Shown here in pieces: positions 1 through 11,954 of a stretch of 64,000 nucleotides of DNA. Origin of the DNA: Petunia secreta (taxonomy: Eukaryota > Streptophyta > Magnoliopsida > Solanales > Solanaceae); contig JARKIP010000017.1 in NCBI GenBank assembly GCA_029990175.1, forward strand, positions 29,995,001-30,059,000. Direction: 5' to 3'. Within the stretch, counting starts at the first letter, position 1. Every line of letters begins with the position of its first letter. The position numbers and the translations under genes were made by a program. Below the pieces are notes generated by a model. The model saw only the letters and a list, made by a program, of their open reading frames with translations, was not told the origin of the DNA and searched no databases.

Positions 1-711
1 CTTTTTCTCTTCTCGCGCCTTCTTGTATTCGGGTCTTGGGATGAAAGTAGAAGGTCTCCTCGATCGATATGGAAATTCTGGTGGAGTCCGATATTGATTA
101 TGTGGAGCTTGGTGAGTGTGGTATGTGGGCTGTGAGGCTGGCGCGGTCCATTGCGGATATGAAAAATTTGGAGCATATAGTCGCGCTTTTTGGAGTGGAG
201 GAATGGAATGTTTTGTATTTTGTAAAGGGTAGTGCTGCGAATGCTGCTTCTGTGAGGCTCGATGGCGTGAGTGGAGCCGTTTGTACCGTTCCTCATCCCT
301 CCTTCCTGGACCTCGTTCTCTTTCATCTTTCTTCCCAAAACTCTCCGTCCTAACTAAGCCTGTGAATGGTGGAACAGAGACCAGGGGTGAAGCACACCTC
401 TGTTTGGGCGGAGGTGGTGGTGCCGGAGGACACCCTGGGAAGGTTCTCAGAACATCTGTTGTGCTATAGTAGGGAGAGTCGGGAGAATACTGCAGGTCCT
501 CAGCTGTAGGGCCTTGTGCCTGATGTAAGACAGTCGAGGCATGCCCTAGAAGACTAACTAGCACGGTAGAACAAGCTTGTCCCGTGTTCATGGCGATATA
601 CATATCAGCCACCAATTGTTTCAGATTTTTGACCTCTTCAGTCAACCTCTTGTTTTCCAGCACCAGAAGTTCATGGACGCCGATCTCAGAATTTCCCTTA
701 TCAAACGACAT
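1..711 (-). CDS. Gag-like ORF of a Tat-type gypsy element, partial at left edge
   Basis: An open frame of 237 codons reads without a stop from the ATG at 711 down to base 1 and continues outside the window. It opens with MSFDKGNSEIG, followed by a charged, Leu-rich stretch (residues about 12-40) that could form a coiled coil. Next comes a Pro-rich run and then a Gln/His/Pro/Tyr-rich, basic segment (about residues 150-237). That composition fits the N-terminal part of plant gypsy gag proteins, but no zinc knuckle or protease is reached, so it could also be the extra ORF that precedes gag in Ogre/Tat elements. It lies downstream of the primer-binding site and LTR at 2446-6147 on the same strand. 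The frame stays open upstream of 711 for about 49 more codons, to another ATG at 858, so the start is a guess based on the coiled-coil start. Confidence 0.6.
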   Translation of the reverse strand, partial: MSFDKGNSEIGVHELLVLENKRLTEEVKNLKQLVADMYIAMNTGQACSTVLVSLLGHASTVLHQAQGPTAEDLQYSPDSPYYSTTDVLRTFPGCPPAPPPPPKQRCASPLVSVPPFTGLVRTESFGKKDERERGPGRRDEERYKRLHSRHRASQKQHSQHYPLQNTKHSIPPLQKARLYAPNFSYPQWTAPASQPTYHTHQAPHNQYRTPPEFPYRSRRPSTFIPRPEYKKAREEKK

Positions 712-2445
712 GGTAATGGCTTCCTTTGATCCTGTTGTGTATGTGTGGAATAATGCCAGAATTCCGTACCAAATCTCCAAATTCCAAAGCTTTGCACAAA
801 CAAACCGGGTTAGCACAAAAGAAGCACATATTGCAAGCCTAGGGTTGTTATGCGTCATCCCGAAACGGTTAACGGCGTAAGCCGAGTGTACCGGTCGTAT
901 CCCCGAAAGATTACAACGTGCCTTGAGCAAAATCAGAACAAAATTGTAACTGATACATAATCAGCACAAGGACGAACTTGGATGATTAATGTATTTTTTT
1001 TTTCCTTTCCCATTTTTTCTGACTCAACAAACGTAATTTAGACAAACGACAAACTCAAAATAAAAGTGCTTGACATGATGCACGAGTCAAAGATATATAC
1101 ACATTGGGCGGGTACACCCATACAGTGAAAATAATGGGACCCGGCATTTTAGCGGAGTCAGATTATTTCACGAGGATCGACACAAAATACAACTTAGTTA
1201 ATTGCAATTTATCGCATGTACCCTGACTTGACCTTAAACAAAACAAAATAAAGCGGGACCTTAAAACAACATTTTTATTTTTTTTAATGAAAAATTAAGA
1301 CTCAACAGGAGATTCGAAACGGAACTCAAGAACGGATTATGGAACAAACTATTTTTCTTATCCGAAAGGTGACTCCAAAATCAGACATTACGGTAATACA
1401 AAGACGGACACTATTTTTTGTTTTGTTTTGTTTTTTTTTTTTTTTCTTTTTTTTTGAAACAAACTCTTTGATCTAATTCGAGAAAGAATCTTTAGAGTAT
1501 TTACAAAATCTGGCAATTAAGACGACAAACCGACACAAAATAATACACGAATTAGACGCAAAATTGGTTTATAAAAATTGGCCATTATGACGGCGTAAAA
1601 TCCCGATAAATTACCTTTTTTTTTTAAAAAACACGGACTTGATTTGGACACAGACTCAAACACAAAAGGATCCCAAAATTTTGTCATTATAACGACGCAA
1701 AACTATTACAAATTATTTTCTACTACTTGGGACCAAGCCCGGACGTAACATGAGACTAAAAACAATTTGAAAAATTTTCGCCATTATAACGGCGTAAATG
1801 GACAACTAAACAAAAATATTTCAAGACACGGGACTAAACCCAATTTTTCTATCATTTTTACTTTTTTTTCTTTTTTTTTTTTTCAAAATTTGGCTCTCGC
1901 CCCTCGGTGATCGGTCGGCATAACAACCCTTAGACTAGAACAAATGCAACAAATTATGTACTCATGATGTGTCTTTTGGGGGACGTGGGCCCCATCATGA
2001 CACGAGGGAGTCAGCCTAGACAAATGCGGTACCGGTGTACCGCACCTCACTAAGTCTAATGACATGCAAATAAATCGGCCTAGACAAAAGCACAGGTTCA
2101 ACTCTAGGTGACTCAATGGGTTCATGTTCTACAGTTTCCGGCAATTTGGAAATGCCTCGGGGGTACCGATCGACAACGTCTAACGGCCTAACCCAACGCA
2201 CCTCCTCCTAAGAAGGGTGAACTTTTTGTGTCCTGAGACACGACAGAAATTCCAGACGCCGAAGCGAAACTGGCGTGCATGTGTGCAGTGTTCCAGAAGA
2301 CTCAGAGGTGTACGGGAGAAGACAGTTGTGTATATACAGTTCAAACATATCAAAGCAGTAACATTCAAGGCAACATATTCAAACAATATTCAAAAGCCGA
2401 AAAACGACAAATTTTAAAGCCTGAGACTCTCAGTTTTCACTTTCC
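712..2445 (-). other. Long leader of the Tat-type element
   Basis: This stretch lies between the primer-binding site and the gag-like ORF and has no convincing coding frame. It is A/T-rich with several poly-T and poly-A runs and holds a degenerate tandem repeat at about 1390-1800. A leader well over 1 kb is usual for Tat/Ogre elements. The short ORFs here (for example 1883-2386) overlap each other in several frames and show no domain. Confidence 0.5.
1390..1800. repeat. Degenerate tandem repeat of about 100 bp in the leader
   Basis: A short core, roughly 'CATTATAACGGCGTAAA' with changes, recurs near 1575, 1683 and 1778, with weaker copies near 1390 and 1510. The clear copies are about 100 bp apart. 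Tandem repeats inside Tat element leaders are known to seed plant satellites. Here the array is short and worn. Confidence 0.4.
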
Positions 2446-2463
2446 TCCCCAGCGGAGTCGCCA
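2446..2463 (-). promoter_or_regulatory. Primer-binding site of the Tat-type element
   Basis: On the minus strand the sequence TGGCGACTCCGCTGGGGA starts three bases after the LTR end. It is the type of site seen in plant Tat/Ogre elements, which prime with a tRNA such as tRNA-Arg. Its place between the LTR and the leader sets the element's direction. Confidence 0.65.
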
Positions 2464-2466
2464 AGC

Positions 2467-5400
2467 TGTCACGACCCTTTTTCACTCAAAAAAGAAAAAC
2501 TTAATTGTTTTAAAAGGTTGTGACGATGTGTTTTAGGTACCCTAATATTTAAGAGATTTTCGGAGTCGCCACTTGACAAGTTAAAGGTGTGCCAAGTCAC
2601 CAAAAAGGTGTACCTAGAACACCTATGACTCGTAAATGGTCTGCGTCAGAGTTCCGGGTAAGGATCTCGGTTGACTCTCGGGAAGGTGTTAGGCACCCTC
2701 GAGTCCTGTGCCAAGCACAGTTGCTTTATTGACGCATTTCGACTTTTGAAATTGTTTGTTATATTTCTCCTTGACTTGTTACGCTTCGATTTATTATTAA
2801 TTTTGTCTGTTCAAATGGAAACTCAAAATCGAGATATGATCGCGCGAGCACTTCACCCGTTCGAAATCTTCCGACTTAAATCAATTAAATCGCGCAGGCA
2901 CTTCACCCGTTCGAAATCTTTTGACTTAAATGAGTTTCAAAATGAACAATTAACATTTTGCCTATTTCGACTTTCTCTAAAAAACTGCTATAAATTGATA
3001 TTTTGCAAATTTATTTGTTTTACGAATATCTGTACCATGTTAGTTCCCCACATTCCATTACATTTCAAAGTTCTAACCGTTATTAGCCATTCGTCGTTTG
3101 AATCTGTGAACAACTAAAAGTTTGCATTGTAGTTCCATTTTTTTTTTAAAAAAAAAAATTAAACAGTTTGCACTAAGAGTCCTATTTTTTGCCTAACAAT
3201 TCCAAGCTTATCCTCTTTTACACAAACAATTCACACTTCATAAGACCTGATCTATTTTTATAAAATAAGCTTCAAGTATGTCTCTGCATGTTTAATTTTT
3301 AATTGATTCCACATGAGTTATTCCATATTTTGAATTTTAAAGACATGTTCCGCCTATTCCTGATGTTCAAATTTGTTCAAACTTGCAAAAATTACACTAC
3401 AGAATCATTCCTTCCATAAGAGTTAGATTTAAAACATGCTAAAATTTCTACTAAAGAAAGATCTGAAATTGCAACCTACATATAATATCTTTTTACCCCC
3501 CCTTGATTTTTAGCTCGATTTTCTCATGAAACATGGCTGAGCACAATAAAAGTGGATTTACAATATATTGCATACAAGGTTGAGAATTAGCAGATCCATG
3601 ATAATATAAACGAATTTTTACCTTTAACAATTCCATTCATACTGGAAAATGAAGCATACAAAGTAAACTTTGTGTTTACCTACTATGATGTTCCTCCTGC
3701 TAACAAATAAGGATGGCCCCCGAAATAACCAAAACTGAACCAGCAAGAAGAAGGTAGCAACAAACAGCGTACAACAACAGACCTCAAAACTTTTACTCAA
3801 ACTTGAACACTTAGACCCTCTTAGCATTTTACTTCCCTCAAATGTTTCTTATATCTTTTTTTTTTTTCACTATTATTTCTAATTTTTAGATCTTCTCTCC
3901 TTATTCCAAGAGAGGAGTAGTGAAAGAGAGAAGTTTAGAGTGTCTATCTTCAGATCCCTGCCTGCCTCTTTTTTTAGTTCTCCCCCTCCTTAAAAGAGAG
4001 TCAAAAGCCCCCTTGAAATAGAGAGGGAAGTGGGTGTGTACTAGTGCCAAGGACTAGCCCATGTACCCTCCTCACTCATCATATTTTCAGCCCATAATTG
4101 CCTTGCATGCAAGGCTGTACCAGAACCCAAAAAGGGCAGCACTCTGCTGCCACCCTTGTACATTCCCTGACTCAACTTGACACTTATTTGACATCATCCC
4201 ATTTACATCATCAAACCCATGTCATCTAAATATCTAGACTTGAACCAAAACAAACTAACTGACATAGGCACTTAAAGCCAATTTCCAGCTTTAAAGATCA
4301 CTCAAACATGCTTGTATCGGGCCTGTCAATTGCTATCAAACTAAACCAAACTCAACTTCACAGATTAAACTTCAATCTTGACTCCAAACGATACATAAAC
4401 GACTTCATTATCGATCACGAATCAATGTACCAGATCAGCTTGAACACTAACACAGATTAATCACATTTCACGCAACGTCTTTAGACTACTGGACAAACAA
4501 CATGAGTACAAACTTTCCAAGTTTAAACTTAACAAGTTTCACAGGAACATACAAGCGTACAACTATTGTTAACACTAAATTGACATCATAGCATTGGTAT
4601 TCGATAATTAAACAGGGATGACAACAAAACTAATACTCTTTCACGACTTCCAACATGAACAAGAAGATTTCATTTCAACTACAACTAACCGATGAAAGAT
4701 GGCCTAACTAGTCATTGAATCTTTAAGCCAACTAGGCATTTTATTCTAGAACCGTAGATTCATTTGATCAAAAAGAAACATACAATATATTTTACTAATG
4801 AAGAAACAAAAGGATCAAGGCTTTATTACCACGCCCTCGCAGTTGTATCACATTAATATCATCGCCAAGACACAGCAACACCATTGAAAACAGTCCCGAA
4901 GCCAATGCCTCAATTCATTTCCATTGAACCAGTTGCTATAGCAGCACCATATCACTGCCATTACAAAGCCTCACAAGCTGTTGGCTCGAAACTATTACAA
5001 CCACTGTATTCGCCATTGCTTCAACTATCAGAACCAGCCTAGCCACCTTCCCACCTCCGAAACAACATCAACAAAATCAACCAACGCCAAACAAACCATC
5101 GCTGCGACTTTGCCATAGCCACGCAGCCTCGTCGTCAAGAATAGCATCATCGCAGCCTCGTCGTCAAGCAATAGCATCATCGCAGCCTCGTCAGCTTAGC
5201 CAAACATCAACTCACTACTACCTAAACAAATCAAACAACAGCCAATCGCTACATCATCGCATCAAAGAGTTCCCTCACACACTGCTTCACTCACCGCTGC
5301 CCTCGAATCACCATCGCTGCCTCGACACGAACCTCACTGTTCCATCGCAATCGAACAGCCCCCCCTGCCTCGCTCATTACTGTTACGCTAGCAACGGATC

Positions 5401-6147
5401 ACCATTGCCTAGCCAAGCTTGTTTCACTGCCATACCAACGAGCGTCCACACCACCACAGGCCATACAAAATTTGCTCAAACAACCTCACGTTCACGGCAT
5501 CCACACGACACCAATCATCACAGCCTCCAATCCAAACAACTACCATAGCCGTTTCATACCACCAAATCACGGCGGGGGTTGGGTTCACGGCAGAGGCGAA
5601 GCAGAGGGAAAATAGGGAAAGCCGATGGACTTTCGGGGAAGCGGGACCAAAAATGAGTGGAGAAACAGCGGGACAAACCTGTGGATATAAGATTTGGCCG
5701 TCGATGGTGGTTGTCGCCGCCGAGGAGCTCAGGCGGAGGTGGAGATTTGGCCATGGATTCTTTTGTTCTGATGGATTTGTAAAATGGGGAGATTAGGGAA
5801 AGTTGGGGAAATAAAATGTAATATGGGCCGGGTCAAAAATAGAAGTGGGCTGAGGACATGGGCTAATTTTTTGATTAATAACCATTAACTCCTATTGCTA
5901 ATTAAACTAAAATCAACACAAAAACAATAATTAATTACTAAATAAGCATACTAATACGTAAATGTCACACTGACACTAACCACACATGATTCTATTTTGT
6001 CAGTAATTTTCTAATATTTTTATCTAATAAATTAAATTAAAACGGATAAATAAAGGCTAGAATCCAGCAAGAAATCACAACAATAAGTAAAACAGCTATT
6101 TTATGTAATTTTTTTTTTATTTTTGGTGCCAAAATTAGGTGATTACA
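2467..6147 (-). repeat. 5' LTR of a Tat-type gypsy element
   Basis: Read on the minus strand this 3.7 kb block starts TGTAATCACC at 6147 and ends GGTCGTGACA at 2467, so it has the TG...CA ends of an LTR. It is followed by the primer-binding site. Long LTRs are typical of the Tat lineage. Its outer edge abuts the middle of an integrase frame of another element, which marks the insertion point; the first 5 bp outside are GTTCT. Inside are a 50-bp tandem duplication at 2839-2935 and three short repeats near 5110-5195. Several ORFs within it (for example 5419-5796) look accidental. The second LTR copy lies outside the window, so age cannot be estimated. Confidence 0.75.
2839..2935. repeat. 50-bp tandem duplication in the Tat LTR
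   Basis: The block containing 'CTTCACCCGTTCGAAATCTT' occurs at 2851 and again at 2901, with closely matching flanks. Two copies only. Confidence 0.75.
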
Positions 6148-7248
6148 GTTCTGCAAGAGTGCCATGCATCTCCTTATGGGGGTCATCATGGTGGTGATAG
6201 AACAGGCGCCAAAGTACTTCAGTCTGGTTTTTATTGGCCGACACTGTTCAAAGATGCTCATGCTTTTGTAAAGAAGTGTGATCAGTGTCAAAGGACCGGC
6301 ACAATCACCAGGAAGCAAGAGATGCCTCTACAAGGCATTCTAGAGGTGGAGATTTTTTATGTGTGGGGGATCGACTTCATGGGTCCCTTCCCCTCGTCGA
6401 ATGGTCACAAGTATATTTTACTGGCTGGATCACGTGTCTAAATGGGTAGAGGCTGTTGCTCTTCATACTAATGACGCGAAGGTGGTGGTGAGTTTCGTCA
6501 AGAAGAACATTTTCACCAGGTTCGGAACTCCGCGGGCTTTGATTAGCGATGAAGGTACACACTTCTGTAATAAGTTGTTAAAAAACCTTCTAGCTAAATA
6601 CGGGGTTAAGCATAAGGTCGCCACCGCCTATCATCCGCAAACTAGTGGGCAAGCTGAGGTATCAAATAGAGAGGTGAAGCAAATTCTTGAGAAAACTGTC
6701 GGTGCGAATAGGAAGGAATGGGCTACCAAGCTCGATGATGCACTCTGGGCATATAGGACAACTTATAAGACTCCACCTGGGACTTCACCATACAAGCTGG
6801 TATATGGGAAGGCGTGCCACTTGCCAGTCGAGCTTGAACATAAGGCCTATTGGGCGATAAAGAAGCTAAATTTTGATATGGGCTTTGCGGGTGAGAAGAG
6901 ATTGTTGCAACTCAATGAACTTGATGAGTTTAGGTTGCACGCTTATGAAAACGCCAAGTTATATAAAGAGAAAACTAAGTGGTGGCATGACGAGCGCATC
7001 CAGCACCGTCACTTTGAGCCGGGCCAACTAGTTCTTTATTTAACTCCAGATTGAAGCTCTTCCCTGGTAAGCTCAAGTCGAGGTGGTCTGGCCCGTTTGA
7101 AATCGTTAAGCTTATGCCTCATGGAGCGATTGTACTGCGAGCCCTGGGCTCGGACAAGTCGTTTCTAGTGAATGGGCAAAGAGTGAAGCAATATTGGGGA
7201 GGTGAAGTCGATAGGCTTAAATCCTCCATTTCTTTGGTTGACCCTTGA
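6148..7248 (+). pseudogene. Integrase end of Athila-type pol, broken
   Basis: The translation shows the integrase zinc-finger region (HASPYGGHHGG ... CDQCQ, about 6165-6290), then the catalytic core with WGIDFMGPF (first Asp, near 6370), LISDEGTHF (second Asp, near 6545) and SGQAEVSNREVKQ (the Glu, near 6655). It ends with a GPFEIVKL stretch near 7090 and a stop at 7246-7248. Two frame breaks are visible: one near 6425-6440, just after the words for 'HKYILL', and one near 7040-7050. The N-terminal part of pol is removed by the Tat insertion at 6147. The family inserts cDNA into the host genome; this copy cannot make the protein. Confidence 0.85.
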
Positions 7249-8582
7249 AAGAGGGGTGTAATCGTCGTGCCGCGACGTTAAATCAAGCGCTTCATGGGAG
7301 GCAACCCATGGTTTATCGTTTTTGGTAATTAATTAGTTAGTTAGTTTTATATAAAAAAAAATACAAAAAAAATAGAAAAAGAAAAATACAAAAAGGATTT
7401 AATTCTTGGAATTAATTGTTTGTGAGCATGGGAATATGCAGAATTAAGCATTGCGGAGTAAGCAAAAAAAATGCAGGAAAGGAGCAGAGTTCAGGCTCTT
7501 ACAACAAGTCTTACATTGTAAGACCTGCTGTAAGGCCTGTAGCGCAGGGAATTCTTTAAAAATTAGTGGAGTGAGAGTATTGTAAGGATATTGTATGAAA
7601 AATTGACTCTCCAAGTTCAAATCCACTCCTCAAAAATCAGTGGACTACCTGGATTGTAAGGATATTGTAAGACATACTTCTTTTTGGTTTTAAGACATAT
7701 ACACACACACTTCACAACACAACACGCTGCTCTATTCACAAAAACACGCTGAAAACAAAAAAAAAAAAAAAAAAGCAGACAACTTAACCACAGAACACGC
7801 TGCTCTCCTTCACAATAACGCTGCTCCTCTTGAAAAATCCCAGGTATGATTTCTTCTCCCTCGGCTTTTCTCTCTCCCCTAGGGCGTGCCAATCACCCTT
7901 AGCACTGCTGCGTGCAGTTTTTCCCCCACCCCTGTTTCCTTTAGGCGTAGTTTAACTTCAAGTTTCATGGTAATGATATGGTGTAAACTGAATAGTTTTT
8001 GCTTGGTATCTGTTGTGGGAGGTGCGGTGATGCACCATGATGCATATTACATGAAAGCTCCCGGAGTTGGGAGGCCGAAATACAATCGAATAGCTTGCAC
8101 ACAAGCTGTCCAGTTTTCCGCACATATGGTGTTCGATGAAATCCCCCAATGAAAATTTAAAGCATTCGGCCAAGTCTGAGTAACCGAATCAGTTATGGGG
8201 CATAAGTAACATATATTGGTTAGAATTATGGATTTGGGGCAGCGTTTAAGGCACTTTAACTTGAGCGACACTCATTGCACGTCGCAAGCGCTCGTTTGCA
8301 CACTTTGGCAATTTTTAAACTCGAGAATGATTTCAAACAAAGCGATGCACGTTGAGGGAAGTCTGATTACCTCGCCAATGATATAATGAGTTTACAATGA
8401 GCTTAATATTTTTAAAAGTGAAATACACTTGAATTTAAGTGTGGGGTGCACACCAATGTGAAAAATAAAAGTGAAACAAAGCTTGAACGGATTAGTTTTT
8501 AGCTATCTTGATGAACTTGGTTGCATTCCATGGCCAATTTTAGTTGTTGTTTTTGTTTTGTGTGCAGAACGTTCATTACAAA
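7249..8582 (+). other. Spacer between pol and env-like ORF, with Athila post-pol motif
   Basis: Shortly after the pol stop, 7265-7312 carries a GC-rich stretch containing 'CGTGCCGCGACGTTAAAT' and 'GGGAGGCAACCCATGG', a short motif I recognise from the same place in Athila elements. The rest is A/T-rich with no believable gene. A pyrimidine run ending in GTGCAG at about 8560-8567, just before the env-like start, would serve as a splice acceptor. Confidence 0.55.
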
Positions 8583-10225
8583 ATGGTAATTTCAAACCAA
8601 GCATCTAAGAGCGGTGGAGGTGGAAGCGGGGGCCAACCACCAAGGAATCCAACAGAGGGCAAGGATAAACGAGAGCAACGCTCAAAGAGGAAACAGGACA
8701 AGCCTGCCCAGGAAGTGGAGGAGGAGAATAATGATCCTGAGGTCATACCATTAGCAAGAAGGAAGTCGGCTCCAAGTGTTCAGGCCACTTCTTTTCCTTA
8801 GGCAGCCCCGGGTAACAGGAAAGGCGCAAGTTTAATAGAAAAACCAGTGGTAATCCGTGAGGGTGGTACTTCTAAACCACCGGCTAAGAAGAGAATGGTA
8901 ATTCAAGAAAAAGGGAAGGAATTAATAGTGCAGGACAATGAGGAAGATATACAGGTTGATTGTGATGCTGAAGAAGAGCACATTACCATTCCCTTGCCTG
9001 AAAACCTGCCATCCACGAGTATCCCTATTGAACGGTCTCTTTAGGAGGGCACCTTTGTGAGCGAGGATGCCTACAAGGCATACAACTGGCTATGCACGAA
9101 ACAACACAAGCCGGAGAGAGCTTTGAATATTCCAGCATGTGATAGAGATTGTCCTGCTATTGTTCGCAAGTTGAAAGAAAGAAATTGGGAAACATTCATG
9201 AAAGGGCCAAAAGGTCCCGCTAATATAACAGCAGTTCGTGAACTTTATGCCAACTGGGACCATAAACAGAGTGATGTAGTCTGGATCAGAGGGAGAGAAG
9301 TAGACATATCACCCCGTGCTATAAATAGGTTCTACGGTGCTCCAGATGCTAATATGACAGATTTCAAGAATTTTGTAGCTGAGCCCGACTTTGATGATAT
9401 TGTTAAGGTGCTATGTGAAGAATCAGAGATAGCAGAATGGGTCCCCAACAACCGCACACCTATAGTGCACTACCAAACAGGTTGATGGTCAAGGAAGCGA
9501 AGGCTTGGTTGAATTTGATTTATAATAGGATTATGCAAGCTGATCCGCAGACCAATGTGATTCAGGCTAGGGTGTTGCTTGTTTATGCTTTGATGACTGG
9601 TATAATTCTTAATTTGGGAGAGCTCATGCGGGAGCAGATGGTTCGGACATGACAAAACATGCAATGTGGGCTCTATTATGCACACACTTTGTCAGCCATC
9701 ATACGTAAGCATAAGGTTCCGAGGTACACGGCTGATGTGATGGATACAGATACTCCACCCGTGCAGGATATCACCGCAGTCCATGATCCTAAGGCGGTGA
9801 AGGTTGATAAAAGAACATTGCCTGAGCGAATTGAGGCCGAGTTGACCAAGTTGCGGCAGGGGCAAGAGGCTGCACTGGCCATGTTGAGGGAGGAACAAGA
9901 AGCTCGAGATGGATTGTTGCTTCGTCAGATAGAGGCCTGTGATGAAGCACTGATGAGCAGACTTTCAGAGTTCTTTTCTTCCATACAGAGTACCAGAGTG
10001 ACGCGTTCCATTGGCGTCCAGACTGATGCAGGGTCCAGTCACGAGGTTGTGGATTTGAGTGCTACTGATGGCACTGTTGCAGAGCCTGCTCCGGCTACTG
10101 CCACTACTATGGAGGGGTCGCTGATTGATGCAATGGATGCAGCTGGCACGAAATTGTTAGACCACTCCACTGCTCAGACCGCGGATTCAGACCGGTCTGC
10201 CACACCTCCAGACTCTGCAATTTGA
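8583..10225 (+). pseudogene. Athila env-like ORF with plant-transposon domain, broken
   Basis: The frame starts at MVISNQASKSGG and is first low-complexity and charged (Lys/Glu-rich). From about 9050 it becomes a globular region with YANWDHK, VWIRGREVDISPRAINRFYG and similar blocks, which match the domain annotated as 'putative plant transposon protein' (Transposase_32) in Athila-type third ORFs. The C-terminal part (about 9780-9990) is charged and probably coiled coil. In-frame stops lie at 8799, 9042 and near 9650, and a frameshift sits near 9475. It is called env-like because of its place after pol; I see no clear signal peptide or membrane anchor. It may have been made from a spliced RNA (acceptor at about 8567). 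Confidence 0.7.
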
Positions 10226-11940
10226 GGGAGCTTTCTTGATACCCACTCTTGTTCTTATTATTGTATTTGTGCAGTGGGGACCATGCACTATTTTAAGTAT
10301 GGGGTGGGGTATCATGACTTGTATTTGTATATTTTTTTTACTACGTTTAATTATTTAGATTAGTGGCATAATCCTTGGGTTTTCTTCAAGCCACGGTTCT
10401 TTCCCGAGGATGCCTTTTATTTTGAACCGGGTGTTTTTAGATAAAAATGAAAAAAAATTAGATATTTAAAATACAAAAAAATCAAAAAAAATAGGGAATA
10501 GGAGTAGCTGAGTGGTGAGTGCATGTGCCTTCTATGTGAATTGTTTGATACCGACATATTTAGTCCTTTACATGCGAGTTGAACTTCCCTAAAGATTTTT
10601 TGTGTGAGTTGTATATTGGATTGATAGTCGGTCTTGTTAGTGTCTCCTCGGCTCAGGTTTCTGACTCTAAGCGCTGACTGAATAGCATGACTTGTCTCGC
10701 TTGTTTTTGTTAGGTGTTGGAATTGTTCCACCTTGAGTAGTTCATGTGCCATGAGTGGTGAGGTGCTTTTCTTTATTCTCGTGCGTGCATTATTGGTCTA
10801 GAACTTGCCCCGCGTGTGTTCAAAGTGAAATCCTAGGTTTTCTCTAGTCGGGAGATGATACAGGCCTTCTTTAATAAACCCTTTCTTTTGCAGCCTTGAT
10901 TAGCCTACCCGTTCATATATATCCCTTGTAATCCTTTTTTAGCCTATTAGTTTTTTTTTTTTTGACACCCACATTACAAGCCTATTCATTTTGTTCTTAA
11001 TTATCTTCTTTTTGAACCCGTACTCCTTAAAGCACTTTAATTGAAAATATTGTTGTTAGTGGAGTTGTGGTTGGTGGAAATTGATGGCTTTTGAGTGGAT
11101 TCAATAAGAATAAATTTGTGATGGTATTTTTGAGGAAAATTACATTGGCAAGGTTGAGGGAAAAAAAAGTGACAAATGTTGAAAAAAAAAGAGAAGAAAA
11201 CAAAATCAAAAGTGAAAAAAAAATAAAAAGAAAGCAAAAGAAAAAAAATTCTCAATCCTTGCTAGTGTTGTGCACATTGAAAGAAAAAATACTTAAAGGG
11301 AGGGAAGTGTTTGAGTTGATGTTCGGATGGTAGCTCGGTTGTTTTTGTGAAGAGTTGAGCTATAAAAGTGGAAATGATGTATTAAAGTGCTTAGGGAGGT
11401 AGTCATTTAACCATTACCCATCCTTTGGCCTACATTACAACCCTTAAAGTCCTAGTTAATCCCGAATAGAAGCAAGCCTACATTAGTGGAGTCCTACACT
11501 ACGGGCAAGCCTATGGTACCATTATGTGGCACTTGAGATTCTTTTTTAGTGTGAGCGTATTCTTCCTATCTTGAAAGTCCCTTATAATTTAGCTGATATA
11601 TTTGTGTGTGATTGGGACTAGACTTTGATTGGTGAGGGCACATGAATTATGAGAGTTTGGAGCTTTTATTAGGCCCTAATCTTGAGCGAGTGGACATGTC
11701 GTGAGTAAGTTGGTGTGAAGAGTCGTTTCTTGAGGCTTGGTTGTTGCTACTTGACTGCTTGATAATCCTTGTTTTCTAAATGTGTGGTGTGCAAATAGGG
11801 GGAGTTGTGTGCTTGTATGTTTAGTGGCTAATTGTTGGTATCAACCTATTTCATAGGTGCGCCTCCTTAAAGTTCTTGAGTTGGGTAGTTGAAGTCCTTA
11901 GTACAAGTGTGTTGGGTTTATTCGTTCGGGGACGAACAAA
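10226..11940 (+). other. 3' untranslated spacer of the Athila-type element
   Basis: About 1.7 kb without a coding frame, A/T-rich, with long A-rich stretches near 11160-11250 whose short ORFs are low-complexity. Such a long region between the third ORF and the 3' LTR is normal for Athila. Confidence 0.5.
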
Positions 11941-11954
11941 AGCTCAGTGTGGGG
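11941..11954 (+). promoter_or_regulatory. Polypurine tract of the Athila-type element
   Basis: The sequence AGCTCAGTGTGGGG lies directly before the LTR start. It is only partly purine but matches the 'GTGTGGGG' tract found before Athila 3' LTRs. It primes second-strand DNA synthesis. Confidence 0.55.

Noticed and set aside
2671..3117. ORF of 148 codons on the plus strand
   Set aside because: Antisense to the element, spans a tandem duplication in the LTR, low-complexity, no domain.
5419..5796. ORF of 125 codons with opposing ORF on the minus strand
   Set aside because: Lies inside the Tat LTR, has no domain, and LTRs of this class are not coding there.
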